From the NCBI RefSeq assembly GCF_004054195.1, contig NZ_SBIW01000004.1, positions 124,001-188,000 of the forward strand: a DNA stretch of 64,000 nt, in the 5' to 3' direction. A program made the translations under genes and the position numbers. Origin of the DNA: Mucilaginibacter gilvus. GTDB lineage: Bacteria > Bacteroidota > Bacteroidia > Sphingobacteriales > Sphingobacteriaceae. The number at the start of each line of letters is the position of its first letter. Within the stretch, counting starts at the first letter, position 1. Below the pieces are notes generated by a model, which was not told the origin of the DNA, searched no databases, and saw nothing but the letters and a program-made list of their open reading frames with translations. Of the stretch, positions 50,079 through 59,526 are shown in pieces.

Positions 50079-50360
50079 TTAAAGGTTCTGAATCCAGGGG
50101 CAGCAATGGTAAAAAGCTTTCCTAAGGGTGTCTTTTGGGATGCCGGTGGTGGGTAGTTCGCCAGGATAGGTTTTTTCAAACACTTTTACCATGCAATCGC
50201 AAAGTTCGGCTTTTTGCTGCTTGGTGCCTGCGGCACCTGGCAAGTTTAGCTTAAGCCGGTTGGTTATGGTATCCTTTACGGTCTGTTTGTATTCGGGGTT
50301 CCAGCCGCTGCACGACGCAAACGTAAAAATCACAGAAAGAAAGAGTAGGGTTCTTTTCAT
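50079..50360 (-). CDS. Small cysteine-rich lipoprotein
   Basis: 93 residues with a clear lipobox (SVIFTFASCSGW, Cys near residue 17). The mature part contains C-x-C (LCDCMVKVFEKTYP) and CC (YHCCPWIQNL). This resembles short Bacteroidota lipoproteins with a conserved xCxC helix. The function is unknown. It converges with the acyltransferase-like gene. Confidence 0.65.
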   Translation of the reverse strand: MKRTLLFLSVIFTFASCSGWNPEYKQTVKDTITNRLKLNLPGAAGTKQQKAELCDCMVKVFEKTYPGELPTTGIPKDTLRKAFYHCCPWIQNL

Positions 50361-50601
50361 TATTAAAAATTTGAAGCTAAAATAAGTAAAAAATGCATTG
50401 CTCTGCTGTTCCTGTTATGAGAGACGAGCAGGGCTAAAGCCCCAGTTTTTACCTGCCGGTCCTCTCCTTTTTTTGTTTTCTGCGCTCTTTTACCCTCCTG
50501 TTTTTTGTGTTTAAATTCCTCGTTCTGTGTCTCCCAGATGCCATTGTTTATAACCTCAGTTCTATTTAAAAAAAACAGTTTCCAGTTTTAGGAATTTTAC
50601 C

Positions 50602-50609
50602 TACATTTG
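50602..50609 (+). promoter_or_regulatory. -7 box of the DUF177-rpmF-fatty acid operon
   Basis: TACATTTG, a full match to TAnnTTTG, 18 nt before the TTG start at 50628. It excludes an earlier TTG (50607), which lies inside the box. Confidence 0.6.
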
Positions 50610-50627
50610 CGGGCTAATTGTTGCTCA

Positions 50628-51149
50628 TTGAAATCGCTAAGGACATACGCAATCCCATTTACCGGCTTAAAGCTGGGTAAACACCTTTTTGAATATGAAA
50701 TAGGTGAGGGCTTTTTTAACGAATTTGAGTACTCGTTGGTTAAAAAAGCCAGCCTGCATTGCAATCTTGAGCTGGATAAGGAGGAAACGATGCTCATCCT
50801 TAACTTTGACATCACCGGAACGGTTACGGCCACCTGTGATAAATGCTTGTCGGAATATCAGCAGCCGATAGACATTGAGGAGCAACAAATAGCCCGTTTC
50901 AGCGAAGAGGAAATGGGTGAGGATGATGAAATTATTACACTCGGTAAGAACGATCACGAGATTGATATTGCCGGGTTGATATATGAATATGTTACCGTTG
51001 CCATGCCATTTGTTGCTTTATGCAGCAATCAGGGCGACGGAAAGCAGTGTGACGAGGAAATGCTTGATAGCTTGAATAAGCTATCGGTAAATGAAGAACA
51101 AACAGAGAAAATAGACCCAAGATGGGACGCTCTGAAAAAATTAAAGTAA
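50628..51149 (+). CDS. DUF177 (YceD) protein
   Basis: 173 residues from TTG 50628 (MKSLRTYAIPFTGLKLG). YceD-family proteins sit before rpmF and are implicated in 23S rRNA accumulation or ribosome assembly. The pair of zinc-like cysteines CDKCLSEY and a second Cys pair (CSNQGDGKQC) are present. It lies 16 nt upstream of rpmF, as in most bacteria, and probably leads the operon that continues through fabH. Confidence 0.88.
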   Translation: MKSLRTYAIPFTGLKLGKHLFEYEIGEGFFNEFEYSLVKKASLHCNLELDKEETMLILNFDITGTVTATCDKCLSEYQQPIDIEEQQIARFSEEEMGEDDEIITLGKNDHEIDIAGLIYEYVTVAMPFVALCSNQGDGKQCDEEMLDSLNKLSVNEEQTEKIDPRWDALKKLK

Positions 51150-51165
51150 ATTAAATAACAGGATC

Positions 51166-51357
51166 ATGCCACATCCAAAAAGGAAAATTTCGAAATCGAG
51201 AAGAGATAAACGCCGTACGCACGATAAAGCGTTAGCGCCAACCTTAACCACTTGCCAAACTACTGGCGCTGTGCATTTGCCACACCGTGCCTACACTGTT
51301 GATGGTAACGTTTACTTCAACGGTAAAATTCTTATTGAGAAAGCAGTAGCAGTATAA
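51166..51357 (+). CDS. rpmF: 50S ribosomal protein L32
   Basis: 63-residue L32: MPHPKRKISKSRRDKRRTHD at the start, TCQTTGAVHLPHRA in the middle. The zinc-binding C-terminal Cys pair found in many L32 proteins is missing here, so it is the zinc-free form. Between DUF177 and plsX, 14 nt before plsX. Confidence 0.96.
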   Translation: MPHPKRKISKSRRDKRRTHDKALAPTLTTCQTTGAVHLPHRAYTVDGNVYFNGKILIEKAVAV

Positions 51358-51371
51358 GTTAATTTTCTGAA

Positions 51372-52310
51372 ATGAAGATTGGCTTAGATATAATGGGCGG
51401 CGATTACGCCCCCAAAGCAGCCGTTTTAGGAGCGATAGAAGCGTGTAAAACGCTCTCTGCCGGCCAAAAACTGGTTCTTATTGGCGATAGAGATATCGCG
51501 GTTACTATTCTTCAGGAAAATAATTTTAGCCCCGATAACTTTGAGTTTGTACACACAACCGAAGTTATCACCATGGGCGAACACCCTACTAAGGCCATCG
51601 TACAAAAGCCCGATTCCAGCATTGCTGTGGGATTTAAAATGCTGAAAGAAAATAGCATACAAGCTTTTTCGTCGGCAGGTAATACCGGGGCCATGCTGGT
51701 AGGTGCTATGTTTAGCGTAAAAACAATACCCGGTGTTATACGCCCGGCCATGACCACCATTGTACCCAAACTTAAAGGCGGTTTGGGTATTATTTTGGAT
51801 GTAGGCGCCAACGCCGATTGCAAACCCGATATGCTTGTACAATTTGGCGTATTGGGCAGTTTGCTTGCCGAATCGGTTTACAACATTCCCAATCCCCGCA
51901 TCGCCCTGATGAACATTGGTGAGGAGGAAGAAAAAGGCAATTTACTTGCCCAGGCCACCTACCCTTTAATGCGCGATTCGAAGTTATTTAACTTTGTGGG
52001 CAATATAGAGGGGCGCGACCTTTTTGAGGATAACAACGATGTAGTGGTTTGCGACGGTTTCACAGGTAATGTGATCCTGAAGCTGGCCGAATCATTCTAT
52101 GTTATTACCTTAAAGAAAAGATTGAAAGACGAGTTTTTCGACCGCTTTAATTACGAGCAATACGGTGGCAGCCCTATCCTTGGGGTAAACGCGCCGGTTG
52201 TAGTGGGCCACGGTATCTCCAGCCCCGAAGCCATCAAAAACATGGTGCTTTTATCAAAAAATATGATCGAGACCAATCTCATCGATAAAATTAAACAGGC
52301 TTTTCAGTAA
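51372..52310 (+). CDS. plsX: Phosphate acyltransferase PlsX
   Basis: Converts acyl-ACP to acyl-phosphate for phospholipid synthesis at the membrane surface. The 312-residue protein shows MKIGLDIMGGDYAPKAAVLGA, SAGNTGAMLVGAM, LDVGANADCKPDMLVQFG and VCDGFTGNVILKLAE. It is 6 nt before fabH, so translationally close. Intact. Confidence 0.96.
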   Translation: MKIGLDIMGGDYAPKAAVLGAIEACKTLSAGQKLVLIGDRDIAVTILQENNFSPDNFEFVHTTEVITMGEHPTKAIVQKPDSSIAVGFKMLKENSIQAFSSAGNTGAMLVGAMFSVKTIPGVIRPAMTTIVPKLKGGLGIILDVGANADCKPDMLVQFGVLGSLLAESVYNIPNPRIALMNIGEEEEKGNLLAQATYPLMRDSKLFNFVGNIEGRDLFEDNNDVVVCDGFTGNVILKLAESFYVITLKKRLKDEFFDRFNYEQYGGSPILGVNAPVVVGHGISSPEAIKNMVLLSKNMIETNLIDKIKQAFQ

Positions 52311-52316
52311 AAAAAT

Positions 52317-53312
52317 ATGAGTAAGATCCATGCCGCTATTACCGCAGTAAATGGTTACGTGCCCGATTATGTCCTCACCAACCACGAACTGGAAACGATG
52401 GTGGAAACCAACGACGAGTGGATAATGAGCCGTACCGGTATAAAGGAACGCAGGATATTGAAAGGCGAAGGAATGGGCACATCTGAAATGGCCGTACCGG
52501 CTGTGGAGGGCCTGCTAAAAAAACGCGGCATAAGCGCAGAGGAAATCGACCTGATTATTTTTTGCACCGTAACGCCAGATCTTACCTTCCCTGCAACCGC
52601 AAACATACTGGCTCATAAAATCGGCGCGACGAACGCATGGGGGTATGACCTTCAGGCAGCATGCTCGGGCTTTTTGTTTGGGCTGGCTACCGGTGCACAG
52701 TTTATTGAGAGTGGCAAGCATACCAAAGTGTTAGTTGTGGGCGGCGATAAAATGTCGTCTATCATTAATTATGAAGACCGTGCTACCTGTATTATATTTG
52801 GCGATGGCTGCGGTTGCGCCTTACTTGAGCCTAATGATGAAGGTTTGGGCATCATGGATTCTATTTTGAAGACAGATGGTTCGGGAGCGCAGCTCCTTTA
52901 TCAAAAAGCCGGCGGCTCCGTTCGCCCGGCATCGCACGAAACTGTTGATAATAAAGAACACTACGCATACCAGGAAGGCCAGGCAGTATTTAAGTTTGCT
53001 GTTACTAACATGGCCGACGTTGCCGCCGAAGTAATGGAACGCAACAACCTCACTGCCGATGATATTGCGTGGCTGGTGCCGCACCAGGCAAACAAGCGTA
53101 TTATTGACGCTACCGCTAACCGTACCGGTATAAGCGCTGATAAGGTGATCATCAATATAGAGCGTTACGGTAATACCACCAATGGTACTATCCCACTTTG
53201 CTTATGGGAGTGGGAAAGCAAATTTAAAAAGGGCGATAACCTGATACTGGCTGCTTTTGGCGGCGGGTTCACCTGGGGATCTATCTATTTAAAATGGGCC
53301 TATAACTCGTAG
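52317..53312 (+). CDS. fabH: 3-oxoacyl-ACP synthase III
   Basis: Initiates fatty acid chains from acetyl- or branched acyl-CoA and malonyl-ACP. The 331-residue thiolase-fold enzyme has the nucleophile in [15 protein letters not shown] (Cys near residue 113), the active His in [11 protein letters not shown], and the Asn in [11 protein letters not shown]. It belongs to the rpmF-plsX-fabH operon; accB follows after a 172-bp palindromic gap. Confidence 0.96.
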   Translation: MSKIHAAITAVNGYVPDYVLTNHELETMVETNDEWIMSRTGIKERRILKGEGMGTSEMAVPAVEGLLKKRGISAEEIDLIIFCTVTPDLTFPATANILAHKIGATNAWGYDLQAACSGFLFGLATGAQFIESGKHTKVLVVGGDKMSSIINYEDRATCIIFGDGCGCALLEPNDEGLGIMDSILKTDGSGAQLLYQKAGGSVRPASHETVDNKEHYAYQEGQAVFKFAVTNMADVAAEVMERNNLTADDIAWLVPHQANKRIIDATANRTGISADKVIINIERYGNTTNGTIPLCLWEWESKFKKGDNLILAAFGGGFTWGSIYLKWAYNS

Positions 53313-53484
53313 ATGTGCAGATGATCTGCATGTGTAAAAAACAAAACATCTGCCCAATAATTAATGTTACTTAACTAATAATAAAGCAACAGGGAACATT
53401 AATTTGCATATCTGCATATTTGCACATCTGCACATTAAGGTATACCTTAGCTTATAAACTTATCCAAAACCAATTAGCTCCAAC
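53313..53484. repeat. Word-repeat palindrome, fabH-accB gap
   Basis: Left side GATGTGCAGATGATCTGCATG, in part GTGCAGATG; right side GCATATCTGCATATTTGCAC and ATCTGCACATT. The words recur within each arm and pair across a 90-bp middle that shows nothing else. Confidence 0.65.
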
Positions 53485-53949
53485 ATGGATATTAAACAAA
53501 TTCAGGATCTTATACGCTTTGTTTCCAAATCGGGTGTAAACGAAGTTTCCATTGAACAAAAGGATTTCAAGATCACGATCAAAACCAACGAGGTAGCGCC
53601 GGCAGTTTATCATGCTTCGCTGCCTGTGGCACCAATTGCAGCGGCACTTGCCCCGGTTGCAGCAGCGCCAGCACCTGAGCCGGTTGCGGCTATAGCCGAT
53701 ACAAGCAACTACATCACCATAAAATCGCCGATGATAGGTACGTTCTACCGCTCGGCATCGCCGGAGAAACCACTGTTTGTAAACGTGGGCGACGAGATAA
53801 GCAATGGCAGCGTGCTTTGCATTATTGAGGCGATGAAGCTTTTTAACGAAATAGAATCGGAAGTATCGGGCCGTATTGTTAAAATATTGGTTGATAACGC
53901 TTCGCCTGTAGAATACGACCAGCCTTTGTTTTTGGTTGAACCTAAGTAA
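53485..53949 (+). CDS. accB: Biotin carboxyl carrier protein of acetyl-CoA carboxylase
   Basis: 154-residue BCCP. The N-terminal helical part ([21 protein letters not shown]) is followed by an Ala/Pro linker, then the biotinyl domain with the biotinylated lysine in [12 protein letters not shown] near residue 117. It supplies the swinging arm for AccC. The accC gene follows after a 113-bp palindromic gap. Confidence 0.96.
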   Translation: MDIKQIQDLIRFVSKSGVNEVSIEQKDFKITIKTNEVAPAVYHASLPVAPIAAALAPVAAAPAPEPVAAIADTSNYITIKSPMIGTFYRSASPEKPLFVNVGDEISNGSVLCIIEAMKLFNEIESEVSGRIVKILVDNASPVEYDQPLFLVEPK

Positions 53950-54062
53950 TTTGAAGATTTGTTAATTTGAGGATTTGAAAATTAAGGTTTTCAGGTCATT
54001 GCGTTAAATTTAGTTTACACATTTCAAATTACCATATTTTCAAATTTTCAAATCGAAAAGAC
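53950..54062. repeat. Word-repeat palindrome, accB-accC gap
   Basis: Left side TTTGAAGATTTGTTAATTTG and GGATTTGAAAATTAAGG; right side CATTTCAAATTACC and TTTTCAAATTTTCAAATCG. It is built from short ATTTGA words in opposite orientation and fills the gap. Confidence 0.65.
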
Positions 54063-55397
54063 ATGTTTAAGAAAATATTAATAGCCAACCGTGGCGAGAT
54101 TGCCCTGCGAATTATTCGTACCTGTAAGGAAATGGGCATCAAAACCATAGCGGTTTATTCCACTGCCGATAGGGATAGCCTCCACGTACGTTTTGCCGAT
54201 GAGGCCGTATGTATTGGCCCCCCTGCCAGCCGCGATTCTTACCTCAATATCCCCAATATAATTTCTGCTGCCGAATTAACCAATGCCGATGCTATTCATC
54301 CGGGCTATGGTTTCTTGTCGGAAAATGCGAAGTTCTCTGCTATTTGTGCCGAATATGGCATCAAATTCATCGGCGCAACTGCCGATCAGATCAACAGGAT
54401 GGGCGATAAAGCTTCGGCTAAAGAAACCATGAAAAAAGCTGGTGTTCCCATTGTTCCGGGTTCCGAAGGCTTACTTCCCGATATTAAAACAGGCATCGTA
54501 ATAGCCAATAAAATTGGCTACCCGGTTATACTAAAAGCAACTGCCGGTGGTGGTGGCCGTGGTATGCGTATTGTTTGGAAAGACGAAGAGTTTGAAAATG
54601 CCTGGGATAGCGCACGTGCCGAATCTGGCGCGGCCTTCGGTAACGATGGCCTGTACCTGGAAAAGTATGTACAAGATCCCCGCCACATTGAGATACAGGT
54701 AGTAGGAGATCAGTACGGCAAAGTTTGCCATTTATCTGAGCGCGACTGCTCTATCCAGCGCCGCCACCAGAAACTGGTGGAAGAAGCTCCCTCTCCTTTT
54801 ATGACAGAAAAGCTGCGTAAAAAAATGGGCGAAGCTGCTATAAAAGGGGCAAAGGCTGTAAAATATGAAGGTGCAGGTACAGTAGAATTTTTGGTTGATA
54901 AGGACCGTAACTTCTACTTTATGGAAATGAACACCCGGATACAGGTAGAGCACCCGGTTACCGAAGAGGTGATTAACTTCGACCTGATAAAAGAACAAAT
55001 AAAAGTAGCCGCGGGGATCCCAATCTCGGGTAAAAACTACGAGCCAACCATGTGCGCTATTGAGTGCCGCATTAACGCCGAAGACCCTGCCAACAACTTC
55101 CGTCCGTCGCCGGGGAAAATAACCAACTTCCACTCGCCGGGTGGCCACGGTGTGCGTGTAGATACGCATGTGTACAGCGGCTACACTATTCCGCCTAATT
55201 ACGATTCGATGATAGCCAAAGTTATATGCATGGCGCAAACACGCGATGAGGCATTAGCAACCATGGAGCGCGCGCTAAGCGAGTTTGTTATAGAAGGCAT
55301 CAAAACCACCATCCCATTCCATTTAAAATTACTTAAAGACCCCAACTTTAGGGCCGGTAATTTTACTACCAAGTTTATGGAGACCTTTGAATATTAA
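54063..55397 (+). CDS. accC: Biotin carboxylase
   Basis: ATP-dependent carboxylation of biotin on BCCP. The 444-residue ATP-grasp enzyme starts [21 protein letters not shown], with [13 protein letters not shown], the Gly-rich ATP loop [34 protein letters not shown] and [15 protein letters not shown]. Standard length. tatC follows on the same strand. Confidence 0.97.
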   Translation: MFKKILIANRGEIALRIIRTCKEMGIKTIAVYSTADRDSLHVRFADEAVCIGPPASRDSYLNIPNIISAAELTNADAIHPGYGFLSENAKFSAICAEYGIKFIGATADQINRMGDKASAKETMKKAGVPIVPGSEGLLPDIKTGIVIANKIGYPVILKATAGGGGRGMRIVWKDEEFENAWDSARAESGAAFGNDGLYLEKYVQDPRHIEIQVVGDQYGKVCHLSERDCSIQRRHQKLVEEAPSPFMTEKLRKKMGEAAIKGAKAVKYEGAGTVEFLVDKDRNFYFMEMNTRIQVEHPVTEEVINFDLIKEQIKVAAGIPISGKNYEPTMCAIECRINAEDPANNFRPSPGKITNFHSPGGHGVRVDTHVYSGYTIPPNYDSMIAKVICMAQTRDEALATMERALSEFVIEGIKTTIPFHLKLLKDPNFRAGNFTTKFMETFEY

Positions 55398-55474
55398 TAA
55401 ATAAAAACTTTTAGGGTTACATAAAACGTAAATAGCATTCCTGAGCGTTAAAGGAGTGATATTTAAAACAGATA

Positions 55475-56338
55475 ATGAGCGATAACAAACTAATAAAGGC
55501 GATAAAAGAAAAAGGCCAGACCATGGAGGCCGAAATGTCATTTTTTGACCATTTGGAGGCCCTGCGCTGGCACCTCATCCGGGCGGCTATTGCCATCGTT
55601 ATTTTCACAATTGGCGCATTTTATTTTTACAATTTTATATTCGATACCGTTATCCTGGGCCCAAGCCGCCCCGATTTTTGGACGTACCGGATGCTTTGCA
55701 AGCTTGGCGACGCGCTTGGCAAATCGGGCTTTTGCATCGATAAAATAAATATTAAGCTTATTAATACCGAGATGGCCGGGCAATTTACCCTCCAAATAAA
55801 CTCTTGTTTATTAATTGGCGTGATGCTGGGATTCCCTTATTTGTTATATGAAATATGGCTGTTTATAAAGCCCGCTTTGCACGAGAAAGAGCGTAAAGCC
55901 GCAACAGGCTTTGTGTTTTATGCTACCTTCCTTTTTGTGCTGGGCATCCTTTTTGGCTATTACGTAATTACTCCCGAGTCTATCAACTTTTTATCGGGCT
56001 TTACAGTGAGCGATAAAATAGAGAACTACTTCGATATTGATTCGTACCTGTCATCAGTAGCAACGCTTACGCTGGCTACCGGCATTGTGTTCCAGCTACC
56101 AATATTGGTGTACATTTTATCCAGTCTCGGTATTTTAACGCCAAAATTTATGCGCAGCGGCCGGCGGTATGCGGTGGTTGCCATTTTAGTAATATCTGCC
56201 GTTATTACACCAACGCCCGATATGATGACCATGACCATTGTTAGTATCCCACTCTTTGTTTTATATGAGGTAGGTATTGTAGTAGCCGGCGTGGTAGAAA
56301 AACGCAAACTGAAACGCGCGGCAGAATTGGATTTGTAA
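55475..56338 (+). CDS. tatC: Sec-independent protein translocase TatC
   Basis: Receptor subunit of the twin-arginine translocase, binding RR signal peptides. 287 residues with six membrane helices. The N-terminal cytoplasmic MSFFDHLEALRWHLIRAAIAIV carries the conserved HLxELRxR-like segment, and the later YLLYEIWLFIKPALHEKERK is characteristic. A 40-residue insertion after helix 1 (GPSRPDFWTYRMLCKL...INTE) is common in Bacteroidota. tatA/B are not here. Confidence 0.95.
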   Translation: MSDNKLIKAIKEKGQTMEAEMSFFDHLEALRWHLIRAAIAIVIFTIGAFYFYNFIFDTVILGPSRPDFWTYRMLCKLGDALGKSGFCIDKINIKLINTEMAGQFTLQINSCLLIGVMLGFPYLLYEIWLFIKPALHEKERKAATGFVFYATFLFVLGILFGYYVITPESINFLSGFTVSDKIENYFDIDSYLSSVATLTLATGIVFQLPILVYILSSLGILTPKFMRSGRRYAVVAILVISAVITPTPDMMTMTIVSIPLFVLYEVGIVVAGVVEKRKLKRAAELDL

Positions 56339-56370
56339 TCTTCTCCACTAAGTAGCAAGATTAAAAGCGT

Positions 56371-56403
56371 AGCCCTCTCTTTTCAAAAGAGTGGGCTTTT
56401 TTT
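56371..56403 (+). terminator. Rho-independent terminator after tatC
   Basis: AGCCCTCTCTTTT pairs with AAAAGAGTGGGCT (one T-T mismatch), followed by TTTTTTT. Confidence 0.88.
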
Positions 56404-56534
56404 GTCGCAACCGCCACCAAAATTGAACACTTAAGAGTTACTTCAACCTTCAAACTCGAAATTGAAAGTTCGAATTTCGACATTCCCATTCCGTTCCTAT
56501 CAAAAAATTTACGTAAGCCCTTGTATAAAAATTA

Positions 56535-56542
56535 TACATTTG
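56535..56542 (+). promoter_or_regulatory. -7 box of rpiB
   Basis: TACATTTG, a full consensus match, ends 4 nt before the rpiB ATG at 56547; predicted leaderless transcript. Confidence 0.55.
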
Positions 56543-56546
56543 AATA

Positions 56547-56981
56547 ATGAAAACAGGGTTAAAAATTGCCATTGGTGCAGACCATGCCGGCTTCGACTAT
56601 AAGCAGGCCATTTTAGGCATGTTTGATGATATTGAGTTTAAAGATTTCGGCACCGATTCTGCCGAATCTGCGGATTACCCCGATTTTGCACATGCTGTAG
56701 CATCAGCCGTAGAAGGCGGCGGTTTCGATTTCGGTATTCTGCTTTGCGGTAGCGCCAACGGCGTAGCCATGACGGCAAATAAACACCAGAATATCCGCGC
56801 TGCTATTTGCTGGAAGGAAGAGGTTGCCATCCCCGCCCGCACCCACAATGATGCCAACGTATTGTGCATCCCCGCCCGCCATGTTACCATAGAGGAGGCA
56901 AAAACCATTATAGAACGATTTTTAAACGAAGAATTTGAAGGCGGCCGCCACGCAAGGCGCGTAGGTAAAATTGGCTGCTAA
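56547..56981 (+). CDS. rpiB: Ribose-5-phosphate isomerase B
   Basis: Interconverts ribose-5-phosphate and ribulose-5-phosphate. The 144-residue RpiB/LacAB protein shows IGADHAGFDYKQAI, LLCGSANGVAMTANK with the catalytic Cys, and RTHNDANVLCIPARHV. The M28 peptidase gene follows by 28 nt, so the two may share the promoter, whose -7 box is 4 nt before this ATG. Confidence 0.95.
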   Translation: MKTGLKIAIGADHAGFDYKQAILGMFDDIEFKDFGTDSAESADYPDFAHAVASAVEGGGFDFGILLCGSANGVAMTANKHQNIRAAICWKEEVAIPARTHNDANVLCIPARHVTIEEAKTIIERFLNEEFEGGRHARRVGKIGC

Positions 56982-57009
56982 TATATTAACCATAGATAAA
57001 TTAGAATAG

Positions 57010-58584
57010 ATGAAGAAAGTATCACTTTTATTAACTGCCCTGGCTATAGGCGCGAGTGCATGTGCACAGCAAAATGCCACCGCCGTTAAGTACGGTAAGT
57101 TAATTACTGCCGAAGATGCCAAAAAGCACCTGAGCATTTTAGCGTCGGATGAGTTTGAAGGTCGCGAAACCGGCAAACCGGGTGCCGAAAAAGCCGCCAA
57201 CTACATAGCTGGCGAGTTTAAAAAATTAGGGCTGCAAGCACCCGTAAATGGCTCGTACTTTTTCGATGTACCGTTGAGTGAGGTTTCGCTAAAGGTTACC
57301 GCTTTCAACATCAATGGGCAGGCATTCGCAAATGGCGAAGATTTTTTCCTTAACGGTTTGTTTGTTGACAAGAGGATCGTTTCTCCTGATATTGTTTTTA
57401 TTGGATACGGCACAGAAGCAGAATTAGCCGGAACCGATATTACCGGTAAAGTGGTACTGTGGATAAATGAAGACAAACCGGAAGCGGGAAAAACAGCAAA
57501 CACCAGCTATAGGATGACAGCCGGCCGCCAGGCCATATTAAAAGCCATGCAAGAAAAAAACCCGGCGGCTATTTTTGCAGTCAATAGCGAGCTTGGCCCA
57601 ATATTGAAACGTTTTGGCAGCAGCATACGCGGCGGCAGATTAGCTATTAAAAAAGACGGTGGCGCAAAATTAAATTCAACCGCACCGGTGTTTAACGTTA
57701 CCACTACCTTGGCAGATGCTGTAGTTAAACCTACCGGCAAAACCTACGCAGACCTGAAAACAACAGCAGCTACAGCATCACAAACGCAAGTAGTTAAATC
57801 TATAGCAACTATAACTTATGCTACCGAGCAAAAAGATGTAAAGGCTGTTGATGTATTAGGCTTTATGCCTGGCAGCGACCCGAAACTGAAAGATGAAGTT
57901 TTGATCTTCTCCGCCCACTACGACCACATTGGTTTGGTAACCACCCCGGGTGCTAAAGATAAAGTAAACAACGGTGCCGATGACGATGGCAGCGGTACCA
58001 CCGGTATGCTGGAAATTGCACAGGCATTTACTAAAGCAAAAAAGGACGGTAAAGGCCCGCGCCGCAGCGTTTTGTTCCTGGGTAATGTTGGCGAAGAAAA
58101 AGGATTATTAGGTTCTGAGTACTATACAGACCATCCGGTTTATCCTTTGGCTAATACCATTGCCGATTTGAACATTGATATGATCGGTCGTGTTGGCGAA
58201 GAATACATCGGCAAGCCCGATTCTGCTAACTACGTGTATTCGATCGGTTCTAACATGTTAAGTTCAGATCTGAACAAAATTGGCGAGGATGCAAACAACA
58301 CCTACACCAAAATGAAACTGGATTACAAATACGATGATCCTAACGACCCTAACCGTTTTTACTACCGCAGCGATCATTACAACTTTGCACGTTACGGCGT
58401 ACCAATTATATTCTACTTCAACGGCGTACACGCCGATTACCACCAACCTGGTGACGAAGTAAGCAAAATTAACTTCCCGCTGTTGGCGAAACGCGCGCAG
58501 CTGGCGTTTTACACCGGCTGGGAACTGGCTAACCGCGATGCCCGCCCTGTAGTTGATAAGAAACCTGCAGGCGGCACCCGCTAA
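57010..58584 (+). CDS. Secreted M28-family metallopeptidase with PA insert
   Basis: 524-residue zinc aminopeptidase/carboxypeptidase. A signal peptide ends near ASACAQQNA. A protease-associated-like domain lies in the middle. The co-catalytic zinc site is FSAHYDHIGL (His and Asp), NGADDDGSGTTG (bridging Asp), GNVGEEKGLLGS (Glu pair), NIDMIGRVG (Asp) and VHADYHQPGD (His). All metal ligands appear present. It follows rpiB and ends at a terminator (58608). Periplasmic or outer-surface peptide degradation is the likely role. Confidence 0.92.
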   Translation: MKKVSLLLTALAIGASACAQQNATAVKYGKLITAEDAKKHLSILASDEFEGRETGKPGAEKAANYIAGEFKKLGLQAPVNGSYFFDVPLSEVSLKVTAFNINGQAFANGEDFFLNGLFVDKRIVSPDIVFIGYGTEAELAGTDITGKVVLWINEDKPEAGKTANTSYRMTAGRQAILKAMQEKNPAAIFAVNSELGPILKRFGSSIRGGRLAIKKDGGAKLNSTAPVFNVTTTLADAVVKPTGKTYADLKTTAATASQTQVVKSIATITYATEQKDVKAVDVLGFMPGSDPKLKDEVLIFSAHYDHIGLVTTPGAKDKVNNGADDDGSGTTGMLEIAQAFTKAKKDGKGPRRSVLFLGNVGEEKGLLGSEYYTDHPVYPLANTIADLNIDMIGRVGEEYIGKPDSANYVYSIGSNMLSSDLNKIGEDANNTYTKMKLDYKYDDPNDPNRFYYRSDHYNFARYGVPIIFYFNGVHADYHQPGDEVSKINFPLLAKRAQLAFYTGWELANRDARPVVDKKPAGGTR

Positions 58585-58607
58585 GCATTTGCATAATCCT
58601 TTTATAG

Positions 58608-58633
58608 AAAGCGCCTCGCAAGGGCGCTTTTCT
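58608..58633 (+). terminator. Rho-independent terminator after the M28 peptidase gene
   Basis: AAGCGCC / GGCGCTT stem with an 8-nt loop, then TTCTTGTTT. Confidence 0.75.
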
Positions 58634-58767
58634 TGTTTCGTCTCAAACAGTCACCGTGATGTTTACTTAACTGCACAACCCTCCCAAAGGCAGTGTCTCG
58701 CGGCCTTTCCTTGTCAGGCTTGAGGATCGTGACATCGCGCCTGCGTAATAATTAATAAAAAAATAAA

Positions 58768-58815
58768 TTTGCAAAAATGTAAAACATACTTTACATTTGG
58801 TAAACTAAGCTTTAC
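58768..58815 (+). promoter_or_regulatory. Promoter with twin operator dyads for the membrane/XRE pair
   Basis: TTTG (58768-58771), 20-nt spacer, TACATTTG (58792-58799). Two dyads GTAAA-N6-TTTAC at 58779-58794 and 58800-58815 have identical half-sites and centres 21 bp apart. The first overlaps the -7 box and the second follows it directly, over the expected transcription start. The XRE protein encoded second in the operon is the obvious candidate binder. Confidence 0.7.
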
Positions 58816-58820
58816 AGGCC

Positions 58821-59264
58821 ATGAGAACACGCTATTTATTTCCACACTGGAGCCGGTATCTGGGATGGCTGCTGGTATTTGTACATATCCCCATCATGCT
58901 CATCAAAAAGATGCTGGTTGGCGAACATTACGAGGGACACGCCGCTGGCGACACCGGTTTTTTTACTTCCGACCATTTGTTTTTTATAGCCACGGCGCTG
59001 TTTATGGCCATCGGGTTATTCCTCGTTGCCTTCTCTAAAGAGCATATTGAAGATGAGCAGATCTCGCAGCTCCGGCTCGATTCCCTGCAATGGGCCATAT
59101 ATGTTAATTACGGCTTGCTAATTTTAACGTTGATAATTTCTAACGACCGCGTGCACATCCTCTTTTTAAACATGTGGGTTCCGCTCGCGTTTTTTATAGT
59201 ACGCTTCCGCTGGAAGATCTGGCAGCTTAACCGCCTGCTAAAAAAAGAAGAGAGCCAGGCATGA
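58821..59264 (+). CDS. Membrane protein paired with an XRE regulator
   Basis: 147 residues with four predicted membrane segments (YLGWLLVFVHIPIMLI, DHLFFIATALFMAIGLFLVAF, WAIYVNYGLLILTLII, FLNMWVPLAFFIVRF) and a charged C-terminal tail (KKEESQA). No family is certain. Its stop overlaps the XRE start (ATGA), so the two form a coupled operon behind a promoter with twin operators. It could be a sensor or an effector whose level the regulator adjusts. Confidence 0.7.
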   Translation: MRTRYLFPHWSRYLGWLLVFVHIPIMLIKKMLVGEHYEGHAAGDTGFFTSDHLFFIATALFMAIGLFLVAFSKEHIEDEQISQLRLDSLQWAIYVNYGLLILTLIISNDRVHILFLNMWVPLAFFIVRFRWKIWQLNRLLKKEESQA

Positions 59265-59461
59265 CGAATAATATACGCGTAGAGCGCGCCATCAAAAATA
59301 TCACCCAAGCCGAACTGGCCGAACTGATAGGTGTATCGCGGCAAACCATTAACACTATCGAAAGTAACCGCTATGTGCCATCCACCATATTGGCGCTAAA
59401 AATTGCAAGGGTATTTAACAAACCTGTTGAAGAAATATTTAAATTGGAAAAGGAGGACTGA
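59261..59461 (+). CDS. Short XRE-family HTH regulator
   Basis: 66-residue single-domain Cro/CI-type helix-turn-helix: ITQAELAELIGVSRQTINTIESNRYVPST, with the recognition helix in SRQTINTIE, and a C-terminal FNKPVEEIFKLE. This is the YozG-like class commonly paired with small membrane proteins. It overlaps the upstream membrane gene by 4 nt. The two 16-bp dyads at the promoter fit a small dimeric repressor, suggesting autoregulation. Confidence 0.88.
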   Translation: MTNNIRVERAIKNITQAELAELIGVSRQTINTIESNRYVPSTILALKIARVFNKPVEEIFKLEKED

Positions 59462-59498
59462 GGCGAGCCCTCTAACCCACTGAACGGGAACAGAAATA
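59462..59498. repeat. CCCCCTGAAGGGGGA-family degenerate arm
   Basis: GGCGAGCCCTCTAACCCACT followed by GAACGGGAACAGAA after the XRE gene stop; the complementary arm is absent. Confidence 0.6.
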
Positions 59499-59526
59499 TA
59501 TAGTTAGAACTGTAAAATATTGTATC

